DNA of 64,000 nt from Amycolatopsis sp. NBC_01480 (GTDB lineage: Bacteria > Actinomycetota > Actinomycetes > Mycobacteriales > Pseudonocardiaceae), in the NCBI RefSeq assembly GCF_036227205.1, contig NZ_CP109442.1, forward strand, positions 7,936,001 through 8,000,000. The letters run 5' to 3'. Numbering within the stretch: position 1 is the stretch's first letter; each line of letters starts with the position of its first letter. The notes beneath the pieces were generated by a model. The model did not search any database. It saw only the letters and a list, made by a program, of their open reading frames with translations, and was not told the DNA's origin. Below are positions 36,364 through 45,044 of this stretch, one piece after another. Both the position numbers and the translations under genes were made by a program.

Positions 36364-37098
36364 GTGACGACCCTTGCGGTGCTGGAAACGGTGGCGCCTC
36401 AGACCCGGGTGACAGCCGCCGACGCGCGGACGGCGCTGGCGAGCGTGCGTGGGCTGAGCGTGGTGGACGCGGTCGCGAAGCTGCGGCTGGGGCCCTGCCG
36501 CACGTGTGAGCCGGTGGCCCGGGTGCTCGACCGGGCGCTGGCGAACGCCGGCCGCGCCGGGCTTTCGGCCGGGCAGCTGGTCGTGGTGGGCGGTTCCGCC
36601 ACACCCGCGGAGCCGATCGTGCGGGTACGGCGGAAGGCGCACGGCAAAGCCGACTGGATCAGCAGCGAGACGGCCGACGTGCGCGTCGAGCTGCAACCGG
36701 CCGGTGCGTACGAAGCCGCTGCCGTGCCGGCGCCCGTCGTCGCCGCGGACGAAACCGTGGTCGGCGGCGCGCCGGAGGACGCGCGCTCGGTTCCGGTGCG
36801 AGAGGCGCTTTACGAAGTGCTCGACCCGGACCTGGGCGTCAACGTCGTCGATCTGGGATTCGTGCGGGGCGTGACGGTGGACGAGCACGACGTCGCCACG
36901 CTGACCATGACGCTGACCTCGCCCGCGTGCCCGCTGACCGGGATCATGGAGGACCAGATCCGCACGGCGCTGCTGGAGGACTCCGGGATCGTCGCGGACT
37001 TCCGCGTGGTGTGGGTCTGGTCCCCGTCGTGGCGGCCGTCGGACATCAGCGACGACGGCCGCGAACAGTTGCGCGCCATCGGGTTCAGCAACTTTTGA
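36364..37098 (+). CDS. Fusion of ribosomal-L22-like domain and MIP18/DUF59 iron-sulfur assembly domain
   Basis: 244 residues in two parts. Residues about 20-107 read like ribosomal protein uL22: ARTALASVRGLSVVDAVAKL, a VLDRALANAG block, then RKAHGKADWISSETADVRVEL. Residues about 140-225 are a MIP18/PaaD domain: REALYEVLDPDLGVNVVDLGFV and LTSPACPLTGIMEDQI with the conserved Cys. MIP18 proteins help load Fe or Fe-S centres, so a role in maturing the diiron hydroxylase or Rieske protein is plausible. 22 bp behind the reductase gene with a GAGGAGG site. The L22 reading is pattern recognition and needs a structure check. Confidence 0.75.
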   Translation: MTTLAVLETVAPQTRVTAADARTALASVRGLSVVDAVAKLRLGPCRTCEPVARVLDRALANAGRAGLSAGQLVVVGGSATPAEPIVRVRRKAHGKADWISSETADVRVELQPAGAYEAAAVPAPVVAADETVVGGAPEDARSVPVREALYEVLDPDLGVNVVDLGFVRGVTVDEHDVATLTMTLTSPACPLTGIMEDQIRTALLEDSGIVADFRVVWVWSPSWRPSDISDDGREQLRAIGFSNF

Positions 37099-37133
37099 GC
37101 AGTTCTGGCAATTCTGAGCACTTCGGAGGGTTC

Positions 37134-37424
37134 ATGGCTTACGTCGTCGTCGCCACCTGGGTCGCGAAGCCGGGGCAGGCGGAGAAGATCCGGCAGATCC
37201 TGGAAACGGTCACGCCCGGCAACCGGGCGGAGGAGAAGATGCTGGAATTCCAGGCACACGTCAGCCGGGACGACCCGGACACCTTTGTGCTGTACGAGAA
37301 GTACGTCGACGCCTCCGGGTACGCCGACCACCGCGCCACCGACGCGTTCCAGAAGCACGTGCTCGGCGAAGCGATCCCGAACCTGGCCGAGCGGAGTGTG
37401 CGGGAGTTCGAGACCATCGGGTGA
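37134..37424 (+). CDS. ABM-domain (antibiotic biosynthesis monooxygenase-like) protein
   Basis: 96 residues. MAYVVVATWVAKPGQAEKIRQIL, then EEKMLEFQAHVSRDDPDTFVLYEKYVD, is a dimeric alpha+beta-barrel ABM/quinol monooxygenase fold. GGAGGG precedes the ATG at 37134. As the last gene of the operon it may act on a phenolic or quinol product, or protect against it. The catalytic role is unproven. Confidence 0.85.
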   Translation: MAYVVVATWVAKPGQAEKIRQILETVTPGNRAEEKMLEFQAHVSRDDPDTFVLYEKYVDASGYADHRATDAFQKHVLGEAIPNLAERSVREFETIG

Positions 37425-37524
37425 CCGGCGCCTCGCTTCGCTCGTCTGCGGGGCGTAAACTCCCAGGTCCAAACGGCAGAGTCGCCGCTGCGGTCGGGGC
37501 GGCTCCGTGACGTCGGAGGCAGGC

Positions 37525-38490
37525 ATGGTGCGGTCCGTTCCGCCGCTGGAAGACCGGATGACACCCGGCGACCTGATCGCCGAGCTGGCGGGACGCGCAC
37601 CGGAGGTCGGCGGCAACACCGGCCTGTGGCCGGGGCTGACGATCTACCGCTTCCACGAGCCGACCGCGCCGAGCTGGGAAGAGGTCCAGTCGTTGTCGCT
37701 GTGTGTGGTCAGCCAGGGCCGCAAGTGCGTGACGGTGGACGGGCAGCCCTACCGGTACGACCCGTTCAACTACCTGGTCCTGAACAGCCACCTGCATTTC
37801 CAGGCCGAGATCCTCGAGGCCACCGTCACGAAGCCGTTCCTCTCCTTCGTGCTCCAGATCGACCCCGCGGTGGTGCGGCGGGTGTCGGTGGAAATGCTGG
37901 AACAGCGGCGCGCGGAAATGCTGGTCGACAGCCCGCCGGACCCGTCGAAGGCGTTCGTCTCGGCGCTGGACTCCGGGCTGATGAGTTCGGTCGTCCGGTT
38001 CCTGCGGGCGCTGTCCACCGGGCCGGACCGGCGGATCCTGGCGCCCGCGTACCTGCAGGAGATGGTCTACCGCGTGTTGCAGGCCGAGCAGTACGAGCGG
38101 CTGCTGGAAATCGCCGCGGCGCAGCAGAACCACGATCCGGTCGCGCGGGTCGTCACGTTCATCCAGGACAACCTGGCCGAGCCGCTGACTGTCACCGACA
38201 TGGCGGAGCAGGTGGCGATGAGCCCGTCGGCGCTGACCGCGCTGTTCCGGCAGTCCACCGGGAAGTCGCCGTACCAGTTCGTCAAGGAGATGCGGCTGAC
38301 CAGGGCACGGGACCTGCTGGTACGCGGCGACGGCACCGTGGTGTCGGTGTCCCGAGCCGTCGGCTACCCGAGCGCGTCGCACTTCATCAACGAGTTCCGC
38401 CGGCGGTTCGGGTTGCCACCGCGGGCGTACTGCGACCTGAGCACGCTGCGTTCACAGCTGGGTGCGCAGCACACCGCGAACCCGACCTGA
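37525..38490 (+). CDS. AraC-family transcriptional activator (paralogue 2)
   Basis: 321 residues, clearly paralogous to the araC product at 27654: both share WPGLTxYR, WEEVxSLSLC, QGRKCV, YDPFNYLVL and the tail GKSPYQFVKEMRLxRARDLL. The AraC_N effector domain and double helix-turn-helix are complete. ATG 37525 has GGAGG at 37513; GTG 37507 is an alternative. It lies 100 bp behind the monooxygenase operon. Two similar sensors could respond to different inducers or form a cascade. Confidence 0.92.
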   Translation: MVRSVPPLEDRMTPGDLIAELAGRAPEVGGNTGLWPGLTIYRFHEPTAPSWEEVQSLSLCVVSQGRKCVTVDGQPYRYDPFNYLVLNSHLHFQAEILEATVTKPFLSFVLQIDPAVVRRVSVEMLEQRRAEMLVDSPPDPSKAFVSALDSGLMSSVVRFLRALSTGPDRRILAPAYLQEMVYRVLQAEQYERLLEIAAAQQNHDPVARVVTFIQDNLAEPLTVTDMAEQVAMSPSALTALFRQSTGKSPYQFVKEMRLTRARDLLVRGDGTVVSVSRAVGYPSASHFINEFRRRFGLPPRAYCDLSTLRSQLGAQHTANPT

Positions 38491-38894
38491 TCCCGTTCGG
38501 CCGGCACGCGCGCGCTCCACTTCGGGCACTCGCAGCGCACCAAGGATCCGCGTCACGGACTGCTGTGTGCACCAGGCGACTTGGCTTGCGCAGCCGGACC
38601 CCGTACCTCTTGGGCGGAGCGCGAACTGCCGGCCCGGATCAGCTCGGAACGCCGCCGGTCGACCGACGGCGCCATCGAGGGCGAGCGGGCTGTCACAAGG
38701 CCCCGTAGCCTCCGTTGAGGTGGCCCTTTTCGCTGAAGTGACTTGCAAGCGAAGGGCGAACGCGAGTGCCGCCGATGTTCGGCGAACAAGGCGGTGATCG
38801 ACTGTCCGGTCGTCGCGGCGTTCGGGCCGGCCGGACTCCTTTCCGTTTCCTCTGTGCCAGGGCGCGTCGGTGCCCCGTAGATCCGTTTTCGCCG
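38491..38894. other. Gap without recognisable gene
   Basis: About 400 bp between the second araC gene and a convergent hydrolase gene. No frame gives a recognisable protein and I see no strong hairpin terminator. Confidence 0.5.
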
Positions 38895-39776
38895 TCACGA
38901 TCGCCGATCGGTGATCTTCCGGTCGAGCCAGGCCAGCAGTTCGGTGACGACCTCGGCGCGGTTGGTCTCGTTGAGGATCTCGTGCCGGGCGCCCGGATAG
39001 GTCACGAGGGTGACGTCGGTGAGACCGGCCGCCCGGTAGCGGCCCGCGAGCGGCTCGACGAGCGCGAGCTGCCCGTTCACGGGATCCTGTTCCCCGACGG
39101 CGAGGTACACCGGCAGGCCGGCGCGTATCGCCTTGAGCGTGTCCGGTTCGGCCAAGCGACGTGCCTCGGCGAACATCGCTTTGACCGACTCCCGGTCCAG
39201 GCCGAAACCACAGCGCGGGTCCTTGAGGTAAGCGTCGACGATCGTCTCGTCGCGGGTCAGCCACTCGAACTCGGTCCGCGCCGGCTGGAACGGCGCGTTG
39301 AACATGGCCAGGTCGAGTTCCTGGTCCAGATCCAGTGCGGGTTCGAGCAGGTCGAGCAGCGCGGTGCCGGTGAGTACGAGGGCGTCGAGTCGATCGCTGT
39401 GCCCGGGCAGGTACTGCTGGGCCGCGAAGGAGCCCATGCTGTGCGCCAGCAGGGCGAGCGGGAGCCCGGGTTGTTCCGCGCGGATCAGCTTCGAGAGCCT
39501 GCCGATGTCCTCGACGAGGTGGTGCCAGCCGCCCGGACCGAGCTTGCCGAGATCGTCCTCGGAGGTGGCGGTGTTTCCGTGGCCGCGGTGGTCCTGGCCG
39601 TAGACCACGTAGCCGGCGGCGGCCAGCGCCAGTGCAGTCTCGTCGTAGCGCAGGACGTGCTCGCCCATGCCGTGCGTCAGCTGGACCGCGCCCACCGGCG
39701 GTGTGGCCGGGTCCCAGCGGTAGGCCGTGATGGCGAGACCGTCCGCGCCCGGATAGGTGAAGCGCTCGGTGTGCAT
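38895..39776 (-). CDS. Alpha/beta hydrolase, monoacylglycerol-lipase-like
   Basis: 293 residues. QLTHGMGEHVLRYDE holds the oxyanion block, LLAHSMGSFAAQQ the nucleophile Ser, VGEQDPVNGQ the Asp region and YPGARHEILNE the His, giving a complete lysophospholipase/monoacylglycerol-lipase (Hydrolase_4) triad. No signal peptide. It follows an SDR gene on the same strand by 39 bp, so the two are probably an operon reading away from the CoA-ligase gene. Confidence 0.88.
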   Translation of the reverse strand: MHTERFTYPGADGLAITAYRWDPATPPVGAVQLTHGMGEHVLRYDETALALAAAGYVVYGQDHRGHGNTATSEDDLGKLGPGGWHHLVEDIGRLSKLIRAEQPGLPLALLAHSMGSFAAQQYLPGHSDRLDALVLTGTALLDLLEPALDLDQELDLAMFNAPFQPARTEFEWLTRDETIVDAYLKDPRCGFGLDRESVKAMFAEARRLAEPDTLKAIRAGLPVYLAVGEQDPVNGQLALVEPLAGRYRAAGLTDVTLVTYPGARHEILNETNRAEVVTELLAWLDRKITDRRS

Positions 39777-39815
39777 GGCGGGCCTTTCCGTTGTGTGGTG
39801 CGGAACCCGGGCGGG

Positions 39816-40598
39816 TCAGCCCGCGGAGATGCCGCCGTTGACGCTGATGGCCTGGCCGGTCAGCTTGGCCGCGCCCGGGCCGCCGAGGAAAACGATCAGC
39901 GACGCGAGGTCTTCCGGCTCGGCGACGCCCAGGTGTGCTTGGGCGGCGGCCTTTTCGAACAGCGCCTTGCTGAACCCGTCCCGCAGCACGTTCTCGGCGG
40001 TCGGGGTGCCGGCGATCAAGGACGGGGTCACGGCGTTCACCCGCACCCCGTCGCGCTTGGCCTCGATCGCGGTGACCCGCGAGAACATCACGATGGCCGC
40101 CATGGCGGCGCCCAGCACCGCTTCGCCCGGCGTCGGGACCTTGGCGGCGTCGGAGGCGATGTTCACGATGCTGCCGCCGCCCTGCTCCCGCATGAGCGGC
40201 AGCACCGCGCGGGTCAGGTGCATCGGCGGCAGTGCCTGCCCGGTCAGGATCTTGGCGAGATCGGCCGGGGGCGTCCGGTGCAGGAGCTCGGGCCGGTAGG
40301 TCGCGGTCACCGAGTTCACCAGCACGTCGATCGCGCCGAGGGCCGAGCGCACCTCGCCGACCGCGGCGTTCACCTGGTCGAGGTCGCCGGCGTCGGTGGG
40401 CACGAACACGACCTCGGCCTCCGGGTGCCGGTCTCGGAGCGCCTGGCGGGCGGCGTCCCCGCGCTCGGTGTTCCTGGCCAGGAGCGCGATGCGGCGGACC
40501 CCGGCCGCCAGGAACCCGAAGGCGCTGGCCAGCCCCACACCGGAGGTCCCGCCCGCGATGAGCACCGCGGACTCGGGATAGTCGCGAACAAGGGGCAC
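39816..40598 (-). CDS. SDR-fold protein lacking the YxxxK catalytic pair
   Basis: 260 residues. The cofactor motif AGGTSGVGLA, LVNSVT in place of the NNAG block, and the terminal SVNGGISAG show an SDR. At the active site, where YxxxK is expected, the sequence reads AVLGAAMAAIVMFSRV, so Tyr and Lys appear replaced by Leu and Met. Catalysis by the normal mechanism is doubtful; a binding or altered role is possible. Divergent from the CoA ligase at 40757, sharing a GntR-type operator-like site. Confidence 0.8.
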   Translation of the reverse strand: MPLVRDYPESAVLIAGGTSGVGLASAFGFLAAGVRRIALLARNTERGDAARQALRDRHPEAEVVFVPTDAGDLDQVNAAVGEVRSALGAIDVLVNSVTATYRPELLHRTPPADLAKILTGQALPPMHLTRAVLPLMREQGGGSIVNIASDAAKVPTPGEAVLGAAMAAIVMFSRVTAIEAKRDGVRVNAVTPSLIAGTPTAENVLRDGFSKALFEKAAAQAHLGVAEPEDLASLIVFLGGPGAAKLTGQAISVNGGISAG

Positions 40599-40676
40599 AG
40601 AGACCTCCGGGGCTGTCGGGTACCGAGCGGTTCAGTTTCCACCCTGGTCGGCCGAACCGTCGGGCCAGTGTGCCAT

Positions 40677-40691
40677 ATCGGCCAGACCATT
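40677..40691. promoter_or_regulatory. GntR-type operator-like site A (weak)
   Basis: ATCGGCCAGACCATT: the right half ACCATT and centre CAG match the recurring motif; the left half is degenerate. It lies between the SDR and CoA-ligase genes. Confidence 0.4.
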
Positions 40692-40756
40692 GGCATAGTT
40701 GGACCGCAGAGGTACGCTCGACCGGCCTGACTCACCTCGATACAAGGGAGTAGCGG

Positions 40757-42415
40757 ATGGTCGGCGTGCCGGTTCTGGAGACGTCCTATTGGCCCGCGGA
40801 GCCCGGGGACGTCCTCGACGCCACGGTCTGCGAGACACTGCGCATCGCCGCGGAGACGGTGCCGGACCGCTTGGCCCTGGTCGACTGCGTGGCGGACCGC
40901 GAGGCCAGGGATGCCTGGACCTATGCCGAGTTCGTCGCGGACGCGGAACGGGTCGCCCGGGCGTTGCTGAAGCGGTTCTCGCCGGGAGACCGGATCGCCA
41001 TCTGGGCGCCGAACAGCGCCCGGTGGATCGTGCTCCAGCAGGGGATCGCCATGGCCGGAATGGTGCTGGTGGCCCTCAATCCGGCGTACCGGGCCAGGGA
41101 AGTGACCTTTGTGCTCGACCAGTCCGGGGCGGTCGGCCTGTTCTGCCCGAGGACCTACCGGGAGTTCGACATGGTGGGCCTGCTCGAAGGCATCCGGGCG
41201 GAGACGCCGGACCTCCGGGAGATCGTCACGTTCGACGAGTGGGAGGCCTTCGCCACGAGCGGTGATCCGGATCAGCCGCTTCCGGTGGTGCGCCCGGAGG
41301 ACATCATCCAGATCCAGTACACCTCGGGGACCACCGGATTCCCGAAGGGCGCCATGCTGCACCACAAAGGACTCCTGAACGAGGCCCGGCACGTGGCCGA
41401 GCGCGCGGGCATGGCCGACGGCGGCGTTTATGTGAACGCCATGCCGATGTACCACATCGGCGGCGGCGCGGTGACTTCCTTCGGGGCGTGGGCCAAGCGC
41501 GGCACCTTCGTGATCCTCCCCGGCTTCGAACCCGCGCTCCTGCTCGAAGCGTTCGAGACCTACCGGGGCACGCACACCCTGGTCGTTCCGACCATGCTGA
41601 TCGCGATGCTCGACCACCCGGACTGCGCCCGGCGGGATCTGGCGAGCCTTCAGACCATCCTGAGCGGCGCCGCGTCCGTGCCGGCGTCGCTGGTGCGGAA
41701 AACGCAGCAGCGGCTGGACTGCCAGTTCAGCATCCTGTTCGGGCAGACCGAGGCCCACGGGGTGGTCAGCCAGACCAGGGTCACCGACTCCGCCGAGGAT
41801 CAGGCGGAGACGGTGGGGCAGCCACTCCCGCGGCTGGAAGTGAAGATCGCGGACGCGGAGACCGGCGATCCCGTGCCGCTGGGCGAAACGGGGGAGATCT
41901 GCTGCCGCGGATACCAGAACATGCTCGGGTACTACCGGATGGAGGCCGAGACGAGCGCGGCGATCGACGCGGACGGCTGGCTCCACCTCGGCGATCTCGG
42001 CTCGATGGACGAGCGTGGTTTCATCCGGATCAGCGGCCGGATCAAGGACATGATCATCCGGGGTGGCCTGAACATCTACCCCGCCGAGATCGAAGCCGCG
42101 CTCGGCGATCACCCCGCCGTGGAGTACGCCGCGGTCATCGGTGTGCCCGACGACAAGTGGGGAGAGCAGATCGGTGCCGTCGTCAAGTTGAGGCACGGCG
42201 CCGAACAGCCTTCGGTGGAAGCGCTCACCGCGTACCTGAGGGCGGAGATCGCTCCGCACAAGACGCCGGTCTACTGGGCCTTCGTGGCGGCGATGCCGAC
42301 CACGCCGAGCGGCAAGATCCAGAAATTCGTCCTGCGCCGGCAGGCGGAGGAGGGTGCGCTCAGCTTCGACTTCGTGCGGTCCGCGGGCGCCGACAACGTG
42401 GGAGCACAGGTTTAG
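40757..42415 (+). CDS. Acyl-CoA ligase (AMP-forming), FadD-type 1
   Basis: 552 residues. P-loop-like YTSGTTGFPKGAML, A5 motif FGQTEAHG, A8 hinge GRIKDMIIRGGLNIYPAEIE and catalytic Lys in PSGKIQKF show a complete ANL ligase that activates a carboxylic acid with ATP and CoA. The substrate is unknown. First gene of the plus-strand part of the cluster, under operator-like site A. Two further ligases follow at 51610 and 55236. Confidence 0.93.
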   Translation: MVGVPVLETSYWPAEPGDVLDATVCETLRIAAETVPDRLALVDCVADREARDAWTYAEFVADAERVARALLKRFSPGDRIAIWAPNSARWIVLQQGIAMAGMVLVALNPAYRAREVTFVLDQSGAVGLFCPRTYREFDMVGLLEGIRAETPDLREIVTFDEWEAFATSGDPDQPLPVVRPEDIIQIQYTSGTTGFPKGAMLHHKGLLNEARHVAERAGMADGGVYVNAMPMYHIGGGAVTSFGAWAKRGTFVILPGFEPALLLEAFETYRGTHTLVVPTMLIAMLDHPDCARRDLASLQTILSGAASVPASLVRKTQQRLDCQFSILFGQTEAHGVVSQTRVTDSAEDQAETVGQPLPRLEVKIADAETGDPVPLGETGEICCRGYQNMLGYYRMEAETSAAIDADGWLHLGDLGSMDERGFIRISGRIKDMIIRGGLNIYPAEIEAALGDHPAVEYAAVIGVPDDKWGEQIGAVVKLRHGAEQPSVEALTAYLRAEIAPHKTPVYWAFVAAMPTTPSGKIQKFVLRRQAEEGALSFDFVRSAGADNVGAQV

Positions 42416-42477
42416 CCGCTTCGCCTCACCCGAATGGGGGAAGTCGTCGAGATGGCCAAGCTTTGGTTGCATCCGTA

Positions 42478-42492
42478 TATGGTTAGACCATA
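42478..42492. promoter_or_regulatory. GntR-type operator-like site B
   Basis: TATGGTTAGACCATA: perfect 6-bp arms (TATGGT/ACCATA) around a 3-bp centre, about 100 bp before the secreted hydrolase gene. Confidence 0.6.
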
Positions 42493-42595
42493 ATGAGGGC
42501 ACCCCGCCGGCGAGTCTCCTGGGGAGGATGACGTTCGTGGTGCGGAGTTCCGCGCGGCAGCTTCTGCCTTCGAAGAATCAGATACGGAGATTTGT

Positions 42596-44035
42596 ATGCA
42601 ACGGAGCATGCGTTGTCTGCTTGTGCTGGCCAGTGCCGTACTCGTGGCGCTGGTCGGCTCGGCCTCGCCCGGTGCTTCGGCCACCACCGGAAATGCGGCC
42701 GGATCACTGATACCGGCCGATCTGCTGTCGATTCCGGATGGCTTGCCGAATGGGCCGTTGCGTGACTACGGCACCCCGACGAAAGCGCCGGCAAAGACCT
42801 GCCCGTTTGTCGGGAAAATCCCGGTCTCGCTCCCGGTGGTGACCTCGCCGGTGGGCACGTCGATTCCCGGCCTGGCCGGCCTCGACCTTGCCGAGCCGGC
42901 TGTCGCGACGCACGTGTACGGCGAACTGTGCATGAACGAGGCGGCGCTGGCTGGCGCCCGGCAGGGGCATCCGCCCGCAATTCTCGTGCTGGTGCACGGA
43001 ATCACCTACGGCACCTACTACTGGGACTTCCCCTACCAGCCGGGGACCTATTCGACGGTCAACGACCTGGTCGGCCATGGCTACGCGACGCTGAACCTGG
43101 ACCGGGTCGGCGACGGGCGGAGCGACCACCCGCTGAGCCCCCTCGTCAACGCCCCCGCGCAGGCCGAGATCGTGCACCAGCTGGTGCAGAAGCTGAAGGG
43201 CGGGCAGCTCGGCGGAGTCGCGTTCGATCACGTCGGGCTGGTGGGGCACTCCTACGGGACCGTGATCAACTGGATCGAATCGGCTTTGTACAACGACACC
43301 GACATCAACATCGGAACCGGTTACAGCGACCGCGTCAACCCGGTGACGGCCGGAACGTTCATCGGCATGGCGACCCCGGCGCTGGCCTCCAAGCTGCAGC
43401 AGTCGCAGCCGTGGGCGGTCGACCCCGGGTACCTGCAGCCGCTCGACACCGCGCGAGGACTCCCGCAGCTCTACTACGGTGCCAACGTGGATCAAGGCGT
43501 GGTGGACACGGACCGGCGGCTGGCCAATACGGTGACCGTCGGCGAGGCCGCGACCTTCGTGCCCCGGGAATACGACGGCACGCACAAGAACATCAAGATC
43601 CCGACGTTCTCGATTCAAGGCGAATACGACATCATGACCTGCGGAAACAACGCGGAGGAATGTTCGACCCAGGCCACAAAATCCGACGATCCGGCCACGA
43701 TCGAGCAGAAGTCCGCTCGGTACACCGATTGGCAGTCCACCGCGATGAACTCGCAGTCCTGTTTCCGGGGAGCGGTCATCCCGGATGCCGCGCACAATGT
43801 GGCACTGCACCAGAACGCCCGGCAGTTCCAGCAGCAGGTCGAATTCTTCGCGGACCAGGCCATGGGTGTGCACGGTGAAAACACCGCTCGGTATCGGTCG
43901 GTCTGCGCCACCCAGGGCCCGGGTATCTTCGACAACCTGCCGGAATTGTCGCGGCTGGTCCCGCCCTTCCCGATCTCGCCGCCTCCGCTGAGCGCGGTCA
44001 CGGATCCGATTCTGGGGCTGCTGCCCAAGAACTGA
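42596..44035 (+). CDS. Secreted alpha/beta hydrolase
   Basis: 479 residues with a Sec signal peptide (RSMRCLLVLASAVLVALVG to GASA). ILVLVHGITYGTYYWD is the oxyanion block, VGLVGHSYGTVINW holds the nucleophile Ser, and IPDAAHNVALHQN gives the His. The long insert between Ser and His and several Cys suggest an extracellular esterase/lipase-like enzyme. Its promoter carries operator-like site B, so it is likely induced with the acyl-CoA genes and may release their substrate outside the cell (inference). Confidence 0.85.
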   Translation: MQRSMRCLLVLASAVLVALVGSASPGASATTGNAAGSLIPADLLSIPDGLPNGPLRDYGTPTKAPAKTCPFVGKIPVSLPVVTSPVGTSIPGLAGLDLAEPAVATHVYGELCMNEAALAGARQGHPPAILVLVHGITYGTYYWDFPYQPGTYSTVNDLVGHGYATLNLDRVGDGRSDHPLSPLVNAPAQAEIVHQLVQKLKGGQLGGVAFDHVGLVGHSYGTVINWIESALYNDTDINIGTGYSDRVNPVTAGTFIGMATPALASKLQQSQPWAVDPGYLQPLDTARGLPQLYYGANVDQGVVDTDRRLANTVTVGEAATFVPREYDGTHKNIKIPTFSIQGEYDIMTCGNNAEECSTQATKSDDPATIEQKSARYTDWQSTAMNSQSCFRGAVIPDAAHNVALHQNARQFQQQVEFFADQAMGVHGENTARYRSVCATQGPGIFDNLPELSRLVPPFPISPPPLSAVTDPILGLLPKN

Positions 44036-44044
44036 CCGGACCGG

Positions 44045-44081
44045 AAAGCGGTGGCACCCAGGACGCGGGTGCCACCGCTTT
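44045..44081. terminator. Bidirectional terminator
   Basis: 15-bp arms AAAGCGGTGGCACCC (44045-44059) and its complement (44067-44081) around a 7-nt loop, followed by TTCC. The A and T flanks serve both the plus-strand hydrolase and the minus-strand dehydratase operon that converge here. Confidence 0.88.
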
Positions 44082-44105
44082 TCCGTCTGGCGGTGAAGCC
44101 GGGAT

Positions 44106-45044
44106 TCAGGTCCGGCGGATCGCGATCGACGCTCCGAGGTGCACGGCCCCGCCCGCGGTTCCGTCGCAGCCGGCGCAGGAGTGGCCGGCGGCGGAATGGG
44201 CATCCGGGAACAAGGCGATTTCGGTGTCCGCGTCCTGCTCCGGCGGCGTCGGGCCGGCGGGCCGGCTCGCCGACTCGAGGGCCAGCAACGCCGCCCCGTA
44301 CGCGCCGGTGATCTGCGGGTGCTCGGGCACCCGGACCTCCAGCCGGAGCGCGCTTGCGAGGAACTCGACTGCGGCGGGATTCCGGGCCACGCCACCGGTC
44401 ATGACGACGGGAGCGTGCCGTCCGACCTGAGCCACCAGCGCCAGCGTCCGACCGGCGATCGCGCGGTGCACCGAGGCCGCGATGTCCGGGGTGGGCAGTC
44501 CTTGAGCCAGCATGGAGACGATCTCGGTCTCGGCGAACGTCGCGCACATGCTGCTGACCTCGAGCTCGGCGGTGCCCTGCCGGGCCAGGTCGCCGAGGTC
44601 GTTGATATCGCATTCGAGCGCGCGGGCGAGCACCTCGTAGAAGCGGCCGGTGCCACTCGCGCAGCGATCGTTCATGGCGAAGTCGTTGACCAGACCGCTT
44701 TCGTCGACGGTGATCGCTTTGCTGTCCTGGCCGCCGATGTCGATGATCAGCTTGACGCCCGGGCACATCGCCGCGGTGCCCCGGGCGTGACAGGTGATCT
44801 CGGTGAAGGTGCGGCGCACGCCGGGTACGAGCTTGCGCCCGTACCCGGTCGACACCGTGCCCGACAACTCCGCTTCGCCGATCCCGGCCTGGGCCAGCGC
44901 CCGGTCCACGGCCCGCTGCATGCCCTGGCGGCTCACCGCGCCCATCTGGACGACGCTCGTGCCGAGCATCGCGCCGCGGTCGTCGACGATCACGGCCTTC
45001 GCGGTGGTCGAGCCCAGATCAACGCCGAGGTGGTAGCCGGTCAT
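44106..45044 (-). CDS. 2-Hydroxyacyl-CoA dehydratase activator / BadF-BcrA-type ATPase
   Basis: 312 residues of the ASKHA ATPase family: phosphate-1 GVDLGSTTAKAVIVD, phosphate-2 IDIGGQDSKAI, adenosine MTGGVARNP. Cys in NDRCASGTGRF and SSMCATFAETE are the expected ligands of the 4Fe-4S cluster bridging a homodimer. Such activators use ATP to inject a low-potential electron into a dehydratase or reductase. The single ATPase gene suggests the 2-hydroxyacyl-CoA dehydratase type rather than four-subunit benzoyl-CoA reductase. Start overlaps the upstream gene stop. Confidence 0.9.
   Translation of the reverse strand: MTGYHLGVDLGSTTAKAVIVDDRGAMLGTSVVQMGAVSRQGMQRAVDRALAQAGIGEAELSGTVSTGYGRKLVPGVRRTFTEITCHARGTAAMCPGVKLIIDIGGQDSKAITVDESGLVNDFAMNDRCASGTGRFYEVLARALECDINDLGDLARQGTAELEVSSMCATFAETEIVSMLAQGLPTPDIAASVHRAIAGRTLALVAQVGRHAPVVMTGGVARNPAAVEFLASALRLEVRVPEHPQITGAYGAALLALESASRPAGPTPPEQDADTEIALFPDAHSAAGHSCAGCDGTAGGAVHLGASIAIRRT

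Noticed and set aside
37425..37524. Direct repeats for AraC before the second paralogue
   Set aside because: No GAATCC-type word is present in this gap, so no site is claimed.
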